Of a stretch of DNA of 36,814 bases, positions 8,412-15,276 are shown piece by piece. Position numbers and translations under genes: made by a program. Under the pieces are notes generated by a model that ran no database searches, was not told the origin of the DNA, and saw nothing but the letters and a program-made list of their open reading frames with translations. The stretch is from Bacteriovorax sp. (GTDB lineage: Bacteria > Bdellovibrionota > Bacteriovoracia > Bacteriovoracales > Bacteriovoracaceae). The DNA lies in assembly GCA_028710485.1 (NCBI GenBank), contig JAQTTZ010000031.1, positions 1-36,814 of the forward strand, written 5' to 3'. Positions within the stretch are counted from its first letter, which is position 1. Each line of letters begins with the position of its first letter.

Positions 8412-8447
8412 TATCTCAATAACTATCTCAATAACTATCTCAATAAA
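8412..8447. repeat. Short tandem repeat, 3 x 12 bp
   Basis: The unit TATCTCAATAAC occurs at 8412-8423, 8424-8435 and, with one change at the last base, 8436-8447. It lies in the leader region just upstream of the SPFH gene. Copy number could vary by slippage. No function is evident. Confidence 0.85.
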
Positions 8448-8614
8448 GAGAAGCAATCTTGAGGCCAATGTCTTGGGGAAATTAATCATTGCAAAAAATG
8501 AATGACATAAATGGTAAAGTGTAACACCACTGGAGTTGCACTACTCATGCATTTACTTCGATACTATTTTAGTGATCTCTAATAATAAAAATTACAAAAA
8601 AGAGGAGAACTGAA

Positions 8615-9547
8615 ATGAAAATAATCTTAACAATTTTTACACTCACCATTTTTTCGATTGGTATGACGGCCAATGCAGCTTTAATCAAAACTACAAGCTC
8701 AGAGGCAAAATCAACTTATCATGACATTCAAAAAACATTAGGCATCGTTCCCACTTTCATGAAGGCCTATCCAGAAGAAGGAATAAGTGCCGCTTGGGAG
8801 GAATTTAAAAGTGTGCAACTAAATACAGAAACGCAACTAACGGGAAAAGAAAAAGAACTTATTGGTCTTGGAGTGGCGGCCCAAATTCCATGTAAGTACT
8901 GCGTTTATTTTCACACTGAAGCTGCCAAATTAAATGGGGCCACCGATAAGGAGATCAAAGAAACTATCGCTATCGCTGCAAACACTCGCCACTGGAGTAC
9001 ATACCTCAACGGCATTCAGTATAACGAAGCTGACTTCCAAAAAGAGACTGACAAGGTAGTGGCATTCGTAAAAAAAAGAATGGATAATCCCAACAAAAAA
9101 ACTGATGAAACCTCTATGCAACCGATTATCGTAACGGATCCAATCACAGCTTATCAAGATATCGAACTCACCTTAGGATCAGTCCCAAACTTCTTCCGCC
9201 TCTTTCCACAGGACGGAATATCTGGAGCATGGAAAATGATGAAGTCAATTCAGCTTAATCCAAACACTGAACTCTCCGGAAAAGTTAAAGAGCTTATTGG
9301 CCTTGGAGTATCGGCCCAGGTTCCTTGTAAATTCTGCACCTACTTCCATACCGAAACTGCCAAGTTAAACGGAGCAAGCTCTCAAGAAATTCGCGAGGCT
9401 TTGGCGATGGCTTCCCTAAGTCGCTTTTGGAGTACAGTTCTAAATGGCAGCCAAATTGATGAAGTAAGATTTAAAAAGGAAGTGGGGGTAATTCTTAAAT
9501 ATGTGAAGACACAAAATACAAAACGGGTGGGAATGAATACAAAATAA
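8615..9547 (+). CDS. Exported double carboxymuconolactone decarboxylase/AhpD-like protein
   Basis: The 310-residue preprotein has a signal peptide of about 21 residues (cleavage after ANA). The mature part is two copies of one AhpD/CMD-like module spaced 145 residues apart. Copy 1 has LIGLGVAAQIPCKYCVYFH with C93/C96, and copy 2 has LIGLGVSAQVPCKFCTYFH with C238/C241. Each is followed by TE(A/T)AKLNGA and an NG-ended helix. CxxC with a nearby His is the peroxidase/disulfide reductase site of AhpD-type proteins. An exported, fused pair is unusual, since most family members are cytoplasmic single-domain oligomers. GAGGAG precedes the ATG. The gene stands alone, with a 23-bp palindrome after it. 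A periplasmic thiol-redox role is inference. Confidence 0.88.
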   Translation: MKIILTIFTLTIFSIGMTANAALIKTTSSEAKSTYHDIQKTLGIVPTFMKAYPEEGISAAWEEFKSVQLNTETQLTGKEKELIGLGVAAQIPCKYCVYFHTEAAKLNGATDKEIKETIAIAANTRHWSTYLNGIQYNEADFQKETDKVVAFVKKRMDNPNKKTDETSMQPIIVTDPITAYQDIELTLGSVPNFFRLFPQDGISGAWKMMKSIQLNPNTELSGKVKELIGLGVSAQVPCKFCTYFHTETAKLNGASSQEIREALAMASLSRFWSTVLNGSQIDEVRFKKEVGVILKYVKTQNTKRVGMNTK

Positions 9548-9557
9548 AACAGGACAA

Positions 9558-9604
9558 AATAACAATTATTCTTTGTTAAGACTTAACAAAGAATAATTGT
9601 TATT
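9558..9604. terminator. Perfect 23-bp palindrome, bidirectional terminator candidate
   Basis: The arms at 9558-9580 and 9582-9604 are exact reverse complements around one central base. The stem is AT-rich. On the minus strand it is followed by TTTTGTCCTGTTTTATTTT; on the plus strand only by TAAATTTTAT. It separates the convergent CMD-like gene and the pseudogene at 9610-9865. Confidence 0.6.
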
Positions 9605-9609
9605 AAATT

Positions 9610-9865
9610 TTATAACTTTAGAATTATGCTTGAAGCAAGGACTAAAACATCAACAACTTCTTCTTGAGATAAATCAGCATCAATAGGGCATTTGCCATAT
9701 TAATTTTTTCTGCAAGATAAACACTAAGAACTCCTGATTGAAAGAAAGCTTGAATATCATTTTTGAATTTTGAAGCTTCTGCCTTTTTTGTGAGCATTTG
9801 AAGTGTAAAAATTATCATTTTGATACACTTTCTCTTGAATGGGGCTTTTTTCTTTTCTTACCCAT
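9610..9865 (-). pseudogene. Frameshifted remnant of a small unknown gene
   Basis: This 402-nt gap (9548-9949) has no intact long gene. On the minus strand three protein-like segments follow each other in different frames. The first begins with an ATG at 9865 and reads MGKKRKKPHSRESVSK before a stop. The second reads IIFTLQMLTKKAEASKF and continues to VLSVYLAEKIN. The third reads KCPIDADLSQEEVVDVLVLA and ends SSIILKL with TAA at 9610. Joined, they would give a protein of about 85-90 residues, needing two frameshifts. No Shine-Dalgarno sequence precedes the ATG. The pieces look like helices of a real protein, so I read this as a decayed gene. Chance coding in AT-rich DNA remains possible. The parent family is not recognised. 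Confidence 0.4.
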
Positions 9866-9949
9866 AACATTATCTAATAGAATTGCATATTTACATTGGC
9901 CTTTTTTATGCACTTTAAGAGATGAGCCTTATAAAAATAGAGGTAAAAA

Positions 9950-10096
9950 ATGAATAAACGATTAAGTGCAATTAAAGAAAAAGTAAAAAGCTTTATTAAT
10001 AAATCATTGAAAAACAAAAAAGATGCGAATCTTAATGCGCATATAAAAGACGAAGTAGAGTATAGAAAAATGCAAGAGAACATGAAGATGTACTGA
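9950..10096 (+). CDS. Small basic protein, 48 aa
   Basis: The ATG at 9950 has GAGG 6 nt upstream. The frame runs 48 codons to TGA, starting MNKRLSAIKEKVKSF and ending MQENMKMY. The first half is rich in Lys, and the whole could form an amphipathic helix with an acidic centre (KDEVEY). A strong hairpin lies 11 nt after the stop. The combination of Shine-Dalgarno sequence, gene-like composition and terminator supports a real small gene. No family is recognised. Confidence 0.5.
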   Translation: MNKRLSAIKEKVKSFINKSLKNKKDANLNAHIKDEVEYRKMQENMKMY

Positions 10097-10107
10097 AGAA
10101 AATATCT

Positions 10108-10135
10108 AACATAGCCCTCAGATGAGGGCCATGTT
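10108..10135. terminator. Hairpin between convergent genes
   Basis: AACAT-a-GCCCTC, loop AGAT, GAGGGC-c-ATGTT forms an 11-bp stem with one internal mismatch. It sits 11 nt after the small gene (plus) and 3 nt after the stop of the minus-strand gene at 10139, so it can serve both. T-runs are weak, with ATATTTTC on the minus side. Confidence 0.55.
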
Positions 10136-10138
10136 GGC

Positions 10139-10981
10139 TTACCTATATATTGCTTCCAGAATCTCGCCTTTCCATACAATATGAAGATCATTGCCATCGT
10201 ACCAGCCAACTTCCCCTTTCCTTGGGATTCGCATTCCCCCCTTCTCTAATACATAATCGCTAAAATGTCCTTCCCAAGCATTTTGTTTATAAACTCCACC
10301 AAATCGTCCCCATCTCGCTGGTGAAAAAATAGTAACAATTTCACCCAGTTTATTAAAACGAAATTCAAGAGAAACAGTCACGCCATGATCACTCAATGTT
10401 GCAATAGCACTGCTGCTATTCAACGAGTCCCACCTGACTCCAGATTGTGGTAATAAGGCCGTTGGAAACCAAACTGATTCAGCAAGATAACGATGAAGAG
10501 CACCTGAATTTATTTCCAGGTGATCAGTATCTTTATTTAAGGTCCACAAAGAAAATAATCTGATAACTCCCGATCCAATGCCCGCATGGTAAGAATCCAG
10601 CACTCGAATATGAAAAAATGGAATCATAAAAACTTTGGCATTCCAAAAAAAACCAATTGAATCGGGTGCCGCTAAATAATCTGCATCGAATAATAGCCAT
10701 TTATTACTTTTCATTTCGGTGAGCAACTTTCCATGCTGTTTAAATTTTGCTGATCTGATTATAGGCTGACCATCTTTAAGGACATGCTTAAAATAATTTT
10801 GAACGGGTGGTGGTAGAAAGCGAAGTTTTTTGAAATCGACTATATTCTCTGCTCTTGACCCTCGTGACACAATATTTTCGCCGATCGAACTTTTCATTTT
10901 ATTTATAATTTTTTGATTGTAAGCAATCCCAACGGCCAGCAAAATAGTAAAAATTGAAATGATAATAATGCTTTTTTTCAT
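10139..10981 (-). CDS. DUF6544/DUF6920-like exported or membrane-anchored protein
   Basis: The 280-residue protein has one N-terminal hydrophobic segment (about residues 4-20) that is either a signal peptide or an anchor. The remainder shows features I associate with the DUF6544/DUF6920 family: LPPPVQNYFKHVLKDGQP, a KQHGK strand, GFFWNAKVFM, a Y.AGIGSG turn, RYLAESVWFPTALLP and a final IPRKGEVGWY. The mature part is presumably periplasmic. Function is unknown for the family. It follows the small exported gene at 11025-11291 after 43 nt and may be co-transcribed with it. AAAGAA before the ATG is a weak ribosome site. Confidence 0.75.
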   Translation of the reverse strand: MKKSIIIISIFTILLAVGIAYNQKIINKMKSSIGENIVSRGSRAENIVDFKKLRFLPPPVQNYFKHVLKDGQPIIRSAKFKQHGKLLTEMKSNKWLLFDADYLAAPDSIGFFWNAKVFMIPFFHIRVLDSYHAGIGSGVIRLFSLWTLNKDTDHLEINSGALHRYLAESVWFPTALLPQSGVRWDSLNSSSAIATLSDHGVTVSLEFRFNKLGEIVTIFSPARWGRFGGVYKQNAWEGHFSDYVLEKGGMRIPRKGEVGWYDGNDLHIVWKGEILEAIYR

Positions 10982-11024
10982 TTATTCTTTCATGACTTCG
11001 CGTGCTCGATTCATTGAACGATCG

Positions 11025-11291
11025 TTAATACTTCTTCGTCTTCATTTTGGAATCATCTGTTGGAACGATTGTTGCTGACTTGACATCAATGGTCCCTTCC
11101 GGGGTCACATACCGACAAGCTTTCACCATCTCTTCTGAAGTGGCGGTGATAACACAGGCACGGGCCTCCTTAATTGCCCTCATCTGCTGGTCAGCACTAC
11201 TAGTTGCTTTAGTTTTCATTTCCGAAAGACTTTCAGATGAAAAAACATTCAGACTTAAAAAACAAAGTGCAATAGACATTATTAATTTCAA
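11025..11291 (-). CDS. Small exported protein with two cysteines
   Basis: The 88-residue preprotein starts with TTG, and AAGGAG lies 5 nt upstream. A signal peptide covers about residues 1-18 (MSIALCFLSLNVFS). The mature protein begins with a helical charged region and carries two cysteines 13 residues apart (RACVITATSEEMVKACRY), a spacing compatible with a helix-hairpin disulfide. The family is not recognised. It is the first gene of a probable two-gene unit with the DUF6544-like gene. Confidence 0.7.
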   Translation of the reverse strand: MKLIMSIALCFLSLNVFSSESLSEMKTKATSSADQQMRAIKEARACVITATSEEMVKACRYVTPEGTIDVKSATIVPTDDSKMKTKKY

Positions 11292-11425
11292 AATTACTCC
11301 TTAAATTTATTTAATGGAAGACTCTCATTTATACTCGTTCTCAAAATGGGAGAAGTATATATGCAGAGAAACCATTCTAGATAAATTGAAAATATATTTA
11401 AAAGTTACCTGTACAAATAGTTTAG

Positions 11426-11440
11426 TGGCACACTACTTGC
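11426..11440 (+). promoter_or_regulatory. Sigma-54 (RpoN) -24/-12 promoter
   Basis: TGGCAC, 5 nt, TTGC matches the sigma-54 core consensus, with GG (11427-11428) and GC (11439-11440) separated by exactly 10 nt. It lies about 70 nt before the ATG of the ribosome hibernation factor gene on the same strand, giving a leader of about 60 nt. No activator site was identified upstream. Confidence 0.65.
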
Positions 11441-11512
11441 GTAGTCTCTTTAAGTTCTGCTTCTATGGGGCAATTTTACAGTCTATAGACAAACAAAAGA
11501 CAAGAGGACAAA

Positions 11513-11836
11513 ATGCAAATTCAAATCAGTAACGATCACAACATCAAGGGCACTCATGAATCTTTTACTGAATCAGAAAAATTTGAAGAAATTGTTAAAG
11601 ATGCTATCGGTCATTACCAACAGCATATTACCAGAGTTGTAATTCACTTCACTGATGAGAATGCAGGCAAAACTGGTTTTGAAGATAAGCGTTGCCTGAT
11701 TGAAGCTCGAATAAGTAGTGCTAATCCAATGATTGCCTCACATCATGCCAATACTCTAGTTCTTGCTTTAGAGGGTGCCGCCGAAAAATTAAAACATTCG
11801 CTGAATCATACTTTTGGAAAATTAACAAAGCATTGA
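11513..11836 (+). CDS. HPF/RaiA-family ribosome hibernation factor
   Basis: The 107-residue protein has the beta-alpha-beta-beta-beta-alpha pattern of the ribosome-associated inhibitor family. It opens with the strand MQIQISNDHNI, has a helix at about residues 20-36, ITRVVIHFTDENAG, CLIEARI and a C-terminal helix DALEGAAEKLKHSL-like segment (ALEGAAEKLKHSLNHTFGK). Members bind the 30S decoding centre and silence ribosomes in stationary phase or stress. It is the short form, without the C-terminal dimerisation domain of long HPF. AGAGGAC precedes the ATG. A sigma-54 promoter stands upstream. The stop codon lies in the loop of a terminator hairpin shared with the convergent helicase gene. Confidence 0.85.
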   Translation: MQIQISNDHNIKGTHESFTESEKFEEIVKDAIGHYQQHITRVVIHFTDENAGKTGFEDKRCLIEARISSANPMIASHHANTLVLALEGAAEKLKHSLNHTFGKLTKH

Positions 11837-11854
11837 ATTATGCTTTGTTAATTT
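11819..11854. terminator. Bidirectional terminator holding two stop codons in its loop
   Basis: The 15-bp perfect arms are AAATTAACAAAGCAT (11819-11833) and ATGCTTTGTTAATTT (11840-11854), with loop TGAATT. The plus-strand stop TGA (11834-11836) and the minus-strand stop TAA (11838-11840) sit at the loop. The arms therefore encode the last residues of both converging proteins. Confidence 0.7.
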
Positions 11855-13100
11855 GATTTAAACTTAGCTCACGTGCTTTGTCTTTTTTGCTTTTTCTTTT
11901 GCCTTTAACAGCTTCCACTCCGCGGACTCGCTCCGGGGCGTCACCTGTTAACTCAAATCCCAAAACCTCTTCACGATCAAGTTTTATTTGGGCGCGTTTT
12001 TCTATCAAATAAAAATGCTCTTGATCCTCATGTCCAATAAAACTGACAGCAAGCCCAATCTCACCTGCTCGTCCGGTTCTCCCAATGCGATGGATATAAT
12101 CCGCTGGAGAGCGCGGAAGATCAAAATTAATGACGAGAGACAATTTATTTATATCAATTCCACGAGCAGCAACATCAGTTGCTACTAGAAAATCAATTCT
12201 TCTTTCTTTAAAATCAGATAAGGCCTTATTTCTCTCGGGCTGACTTAAATCACCATGGATCGTTCCGGCATTAACCCCTGACTTTTTAAGTTTTTCGCAT
12301 AGATTATGAGCGGCGACTTTACTCGAAACAAAAACTAAAGCATTTCTCCATTTCTCTTCTTTGATCAGATGGCGCAGAAGCATTCCCCGATTATCTTTAT
12401 TGACTTGAATCACTCTTTGAAAAATATTTTCCACTATTGGAGTAACATCATCGATTTTAAGATGCAAAGGCGCTGCTGAAATTCTTTTAACGATATCTAA
12501 AACTTTGTCGGGATAGGTTGCCGAAAAAAACAAATTCTGTCTGACTCCTGAAATTTCTTTTAAAACTAAATCAAGTTCAGCGGCAAATCCAAGATCGAGA
12601 ATTTTATCGGCTTCATCTAAAACAAGAAATTTAAGGGCACTAAGGCTCAGTAAATTTTGTCCGATTAAATCGAGTAAGCGTCCTGGGGTCGCCACGACAA
12701 TATCTACCCCGCTGGCAAGTGTGAGGGTCTGTTGGGCGATACTTTCTCCCCCGATAACAGTTAACACGGATACTTTACTTGTTAGAAATTCACCAAAACG
12801 ATATAAGGCCCCTGAGACCTGTAGCGCCAGCTCTCTAGTTGGTGTTAAAATGAGGGCCTGAATAGAATTATTGTCTTCTTGTTTATTGGCACTCAATTGC
12901 TGCAAGATTGGCCATGCAAAACAAGCCGTTTTTCCCGATCCAGTTTGGGCCTCGATTAGTAAGTCATGACCCAAAAATATTTGAGGTATAGTCTTCTCCT
13001 GGATAGGAGTTGGCACTGTAAAGTCAGACCTCTGGATAGCGAGAAGGATTTCATCAGAAAGGCCTAGTTCTTTGAACATAACGAGATTTTGCATTGGCAT
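11838..13100 (-). CDS. DEAD-box ATP-dependent RNA helicase (RhlE-like)
   Basis: The 420-residue protein has every DEAD-box motif. The Q motif is FTVPTPIQ (Q34), motif I is AQTGSGKT (K57), Ia is PTRELALQ, Ib is TPGR, II is DEAD and III is SAT. In the second RecA domain, ATDVAARGID and HRIGRTGRAG are present. The C-terminal tail is short and basic (KGKRKSKKDKAR), typical of the RhlE/SrmB group that unwinds RNA during ribosome assembly and RNA decay. No clear Shine-Dalgarno sequence precedes the first ATG, and a start at the internal ATG at codon 8 (MFKELGLS) is possible. It converges on the hibernation factor gene and shares its terminator. Confidence 0.93.
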   Translation of the reverse strand: MPMQNLVMFKELGLSDEILLAIQRSDFTVPTPIQEKTIPQIFLGHDLLIEAQTGSGKTACFAWPILQQLSANKQEDNNSIQALILTPTRELALQVSGALYRFGEFLTSKVSVLTVIGGESIAQQTLTLASGVDIVVATPGRLLDLIGQNLLSLSALKFLVLDEADKILDLGFAAELDLVLKEISGVRQNLFFSATYPDKVLDIVKRISAAPLHLKIDDVTPIVENIFQRVIQVNKDNRGMLLRHLIKEEKWRNALVFVSSKVAAHNLCEKLKKSGVNAGTIHGDLSQPERNKALSDFKERRIDFLVATDVAARGIDINKLSLVINFDLPRSPADYIHRIGRTGRAGEIGLAVSFIGHEDQEHFYLIEKRAQIKLDREEVLGFELTGDAPERVRGVEAVKGKRKSKKDKARELSLNQINKA

Positions 13101-13249
13101 TGATCTTTTGTAATATATTTAGTTTATTCACCTATGTAACATATATCCCATCTTAAAAAAACCAATCCATGTAAGTCTTTCAAAATACCTTGCCGAACTA
13201 AAGGTTTTTTCATAGAAAGAACAAACAAATTTTAAAGACTTAGGATTAT

Positions 13250-13540
13250 ATGAAAAAAAGCTTCAATCTAACTGCTCCCAACAAAACACCTGAACGCCAG
13301 ACAGATTCTGTTAAACATGAAATTAAAAAATATATCACCAGAGAACAAAGAAAATCAGTTCCTGCCAATGTAGATTTTTGGGATTTCGATTGCAAGATGG
13401 GTGATGATGTAGAAAATGCTGCCGTCATTCACGTTTCAGAGATCAACAAAAATATCGATGCATTGGCCGTCGAGCAAAAAGAAACATTTTACTTAGAAGT
13501 ATTAGCGAAGCCGGGACACAGAACTAATAAAAAAAAATAA
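13250..13540 (+). CDS. DUF6172 family protein
   Basis: The 96-residue soluble protein matches DUF6172 as I remember it. It opens KKSFNLTAPNKTPERQ and continues KHEIKKYITREQRKSVP. The signature VDFWDFDCKMG is followed by HVSEINKNIDALA and the closing FYLEVLAKPGHR. Function is unknown. It is common in proteobacteria as a short stand-alone gene. There is no signal peptide. The upstream site is weak (TTAGGATTAT). It is followed by A-rich DNA and a hairpin shared with the convergent small gene. Confidence 0.8.
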   Translation: MKKSFNLTAPNKTPERQTDSVKHEIKKYITREQRKSVPANVDFWDFDCKMGDDVENAAVIHVSEINKNIDALAVEQKETFYLEVLAKPGHRTNKKK

Positions 13541-13586
13541 AAAATAAAAAAATATAAAGATGCTCCGGTTAAAGAACATCTTTATA
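13530..13586 (-). terminator. Rho-independent terminator of the 35-aa gene
   Basis: TATAAAGATG (13553-13562) pairs with CATCTTTATA (13577-13586), a 10-bp stem with a 14-nt loop. On the minus strand it is followed by long T-runs (complement of the A-rich stretch 13530-13552). It may also stop the plus-strand DUF6172 message. Confidence 0.65.
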
Positions 13587-13596
13587 TATTTCAGGA

Positions 13597-13704
13597 TTAT
13601 TTCTTTCCACCCTGGCTTCTCTTTTTCAAAGAACCTTTATTGGTATTAGCTGCTAGTTCTTCTTTTTTACGTTGTGATTTTTTAGAAATTTTATTTTTCA
13701 TCAT
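13597..13704 (-). CDS. Very small, highly basic protein, 35 aa
   Basis: The ATG at 13704 is preceded by AGGAG 9 nt upstream, and the frame runs 35 codons to TAA. The product starts MMKNKISKKSQRKKEEL and ends KKRSQGGKK. It is dominated by Lys and Arg, with no hydrophobic segment, which suggests nucleic-acid or ribosome contact; that is inference. A hairpin plus T-run terminator begins 10 nt after the stop, so it has the parts of a complete gene. The outer-membrane protein gene lies upstream on the same strand. Confidence 0.6.
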   Translation of the reverse strand: MMKNKISKKSQRKKEELAANTNKGSLKKRSQGGKK

Positions 13705-13752
13705 AAATATAGTTCTCCTGTTAACAAACCAAGTATTTTTACTTGTTGAATA

Positions 13753-14289
13753 CTATTGAATATCTAAGTAATAACTAAGAGCAATTTGTGGAGTTATCAC
13801 TTGAGCTGGGGACGACATTTTTCCAAGAAAATTTGAAACATATTGGTATTCGGCCAACGCTGCTAATGTAAAAGATTTACTGATCGCATAATCAACACCG
13901 GCCCGGCCGAGAAGACTTAGCTTGGCATTTTGTGGAACCCAATATTTTATGGTTGTTACCCCCAGACCAAATCCCACGACCGGAGTGAAGTTATTACCCC
14001 CTCCAAATCTCCAAAATCCAAGGAGGTTAATATTATTAAAATAAATATTTGTATCCGAGAACTCTGATCTCGAAAGATCGAGCTCTACTCCAAAAAATGG
14101 ATCACGGTGATAACGAATAAGTGCACCATAACCAAAATCTGCACCGCCCACAGAATTTAGATCATGACCAAAAACAGGAATGGCATAATTTGCAATGGCG
14201 CCAATTCCAACCTTACGAGAAAGATCATAAGCTGAAGCCGATCCCGAAAAAACCAAGACAAAAAATAGTGTGATTAAATTCTTAAGCAT
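13753..14289 (-). CDS. Outer-membrane beta-barrel protein (OmpA/porin-like small barrel)
   Basis: The 178-residue protein has a signal peptide (residues 1-20, cleavage after ASA). About eight alternating amphipathic strands follow (VGIGAIANYAIPVFG, FGYGALIRYHR, FGVELDLSRSEF, TPVVGFGLGVTTIKYW, LLGRAGVDYAI, LAALAEYQYV). It ends ITPQIALSYYLDIQ, a strand-like C-terminus. This fits a small eight-stranded barrel of the OmpW/OmpA-barrel type, although no peptidoglycan-binding domain is present. GAGGAG precedes the ATG. No specific function can be assigned. Confidence 0.8.
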   Translation of the reverse strand: MLKNLITLFFVLVFSGSASAYDLSRKVGIGAIANYAIPVFGHDLNSVGGADFGYGALIRYHRDPFFGVELDLSRSEFSDTNIYFNNINLLGFWRFGGGNNFTPVVGFGLGVTTIKYWVPQNAKLSLLGRAGVDYAISKSFTLAALAEYQYVSNFLGKMSSPAQVITPQIALSYYLDIQ

Positions 14290-14400
14290 TTTTTCTCCTC
14301 AGTGAAATCAACTTACGTCATTTTTAGCTTCACACCAGAGACAAACTTAATCAATACGCGAATTCCCTCTCATAATTTAAAAAAATATAAAAAAAAGGAA

Positions 14401-14820
14401 TTACCAAGTGCCAATATTTTCCATTTCATTCCAGGGAGATTGCGGATCCAGCGGAGAACCGATCTGTAGGAGCTCAATAGATTGATTATCAGGAGATTTT
14501 ACAAAGGCCATATGCCCATCACGAGGCGGACGATTAATAGTCACTCCTGCCTTCATAAGACGTTCACAGGTTTCATAAATATTATCGACTCCAAAAGCTA
14601 GATGCCCAAAATTTCGTCCATAAGTATATTCTTCATGGGTGTCCCAATTGTAAGTAAGTTCAACCTCAGGTGCACCTGTTTCTGTCGCTAAAAAAACGAG
14701 CGTAAATTTTCCTGCAGGATGATCTTGCCTATGTGTTTCAATTAAACCAAGTTTATTCACAAAAAAATCAAGTGCGCGCTCCAGTTCTTTTACTCTTAAC
14801 ATTGTGTGCAGAAATTTCAT
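14401..14820 (-). CDS. gloA: Lactoylglutathione lyase (glyoxalase I)
   Basis: Converts the hemithioacetal of methylglyoxal and glutathione to S-lactoylglutathione. The 139-residue protein has two VOC beta-alpha-beta-beta-beta modules. The four metal ligands are in the places expected for GloA: H5 (FLHTMLRV), E54 (EVELTYNW), H73 (FGHLAF) and E116 (QSIELLQ). [11 protein letters not shown] and [11 protein letters not shown] are diagnostic. The ligand pattern and short length are those of the Ni/Co-type bacterial enzyme. The DJ-1/PfpI gene at 15901, another possible methylglyoxal-handling protein, is 1.1 kb away. The upstream ribosome site is weak. Confidence 0.92.
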   Translation of the reverse strand: MKFLHTMLRVKELERALDFFVNKLGLIETHRQDHPAGKFTLVFLATETGAPEVELTYNWDTHEEYTYGRNFGHLAFGVDNIYETCERLMKAGVTINRPPRDGHMAFVKSPDNQSIELLQIGSPLDPQSPWNEMENIGTW

Positions 14821-14918
14821 TTTTAATTCCTAGTATAATTTTTTTATATTATTAATCTTTTTTATCTCATGTCAGTGTCTTCTAATAATTCCTAATAGTA
14901 AAAAATAAAGGAGATATC

Positions 14919-15242
14919 ATGAGAATGATGATGAAAGTTTCAATTCCGGTCAAATATGGAAACAAAGCCTTAAGTGAAGGCTCACTTCCACAGACAGTAA
15001 TGGGGTTCGTGGAAAAATACATGCCGGAGTCTTCATACTTTGTGACTGAAGGTGGAGAGAGAACGGCTATCTTTTTTTTCGAAGCTAAAGATACAGCTGA
15101 TATCCCGTCAATTGCGGAACCATTTTTTATGAACTTAAATGCATCCGTTACAATTACACCAGCGATGAATCTCGATGATATGAGATCTGGAATTGAAAAG
15201 GCCAATAAACGAATTCATGAACAGGAGTTCCAGTTAAGTTAG
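14919..15242 (+). CDS. Conserved hypothetical protein (Dabb/DUF-like ferredoxin fold)
   Basis: A 107-residue soluble protein beginning MRMMMKVSIPVKYGNKAL, with SYFVTEGGERTAIFFFEAKD, a PSIAEPFFMNLNASV stretch and PAMNLDDMRSGI near the end. The order strand-helix-strand-strand-helix suggests a small ferredoxin-like or dimeric alpha-beta barrel fold. I have seen similar short proteins annotated only as hypothetical. AAGGAGAT lies before the ATG. The flavodoxin-like gene follows after 34 nt on the same strand and is probably co-transcribed. The function is not known. Confidence 0.75.
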   Translation: MRMMMKVSIPVKYGNKALSEGSLPQTVMGFVEKYMPESSYFVTEGGERTAIFFFEAKDTADIPSIAEPFFMNLNASVTITPAMNLDDMRSGIEKANKRIHEQEFQLS

Positions 15243-15276
15243 GGCCTCTCAATTGCAACTTCCAGCGGAGGACAAT

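Noticed and set aside
11314-11532. 72-codon open frame on the plus strand before the hibernation factor gene
   Set aside because: It spans the sigma-54 promoter and the hibernation factor ribosome site and start. It has no Shine-Dalgarno sequence and its composition is not protein-like.
12887-12900. Second sigma-54-like element TGGCAC-tcaa-TTGC
   Set aside because: The spacer is 4 nt instead of 5, and it lies inside the helicase coding region on the opposite strand with no gene start following it.
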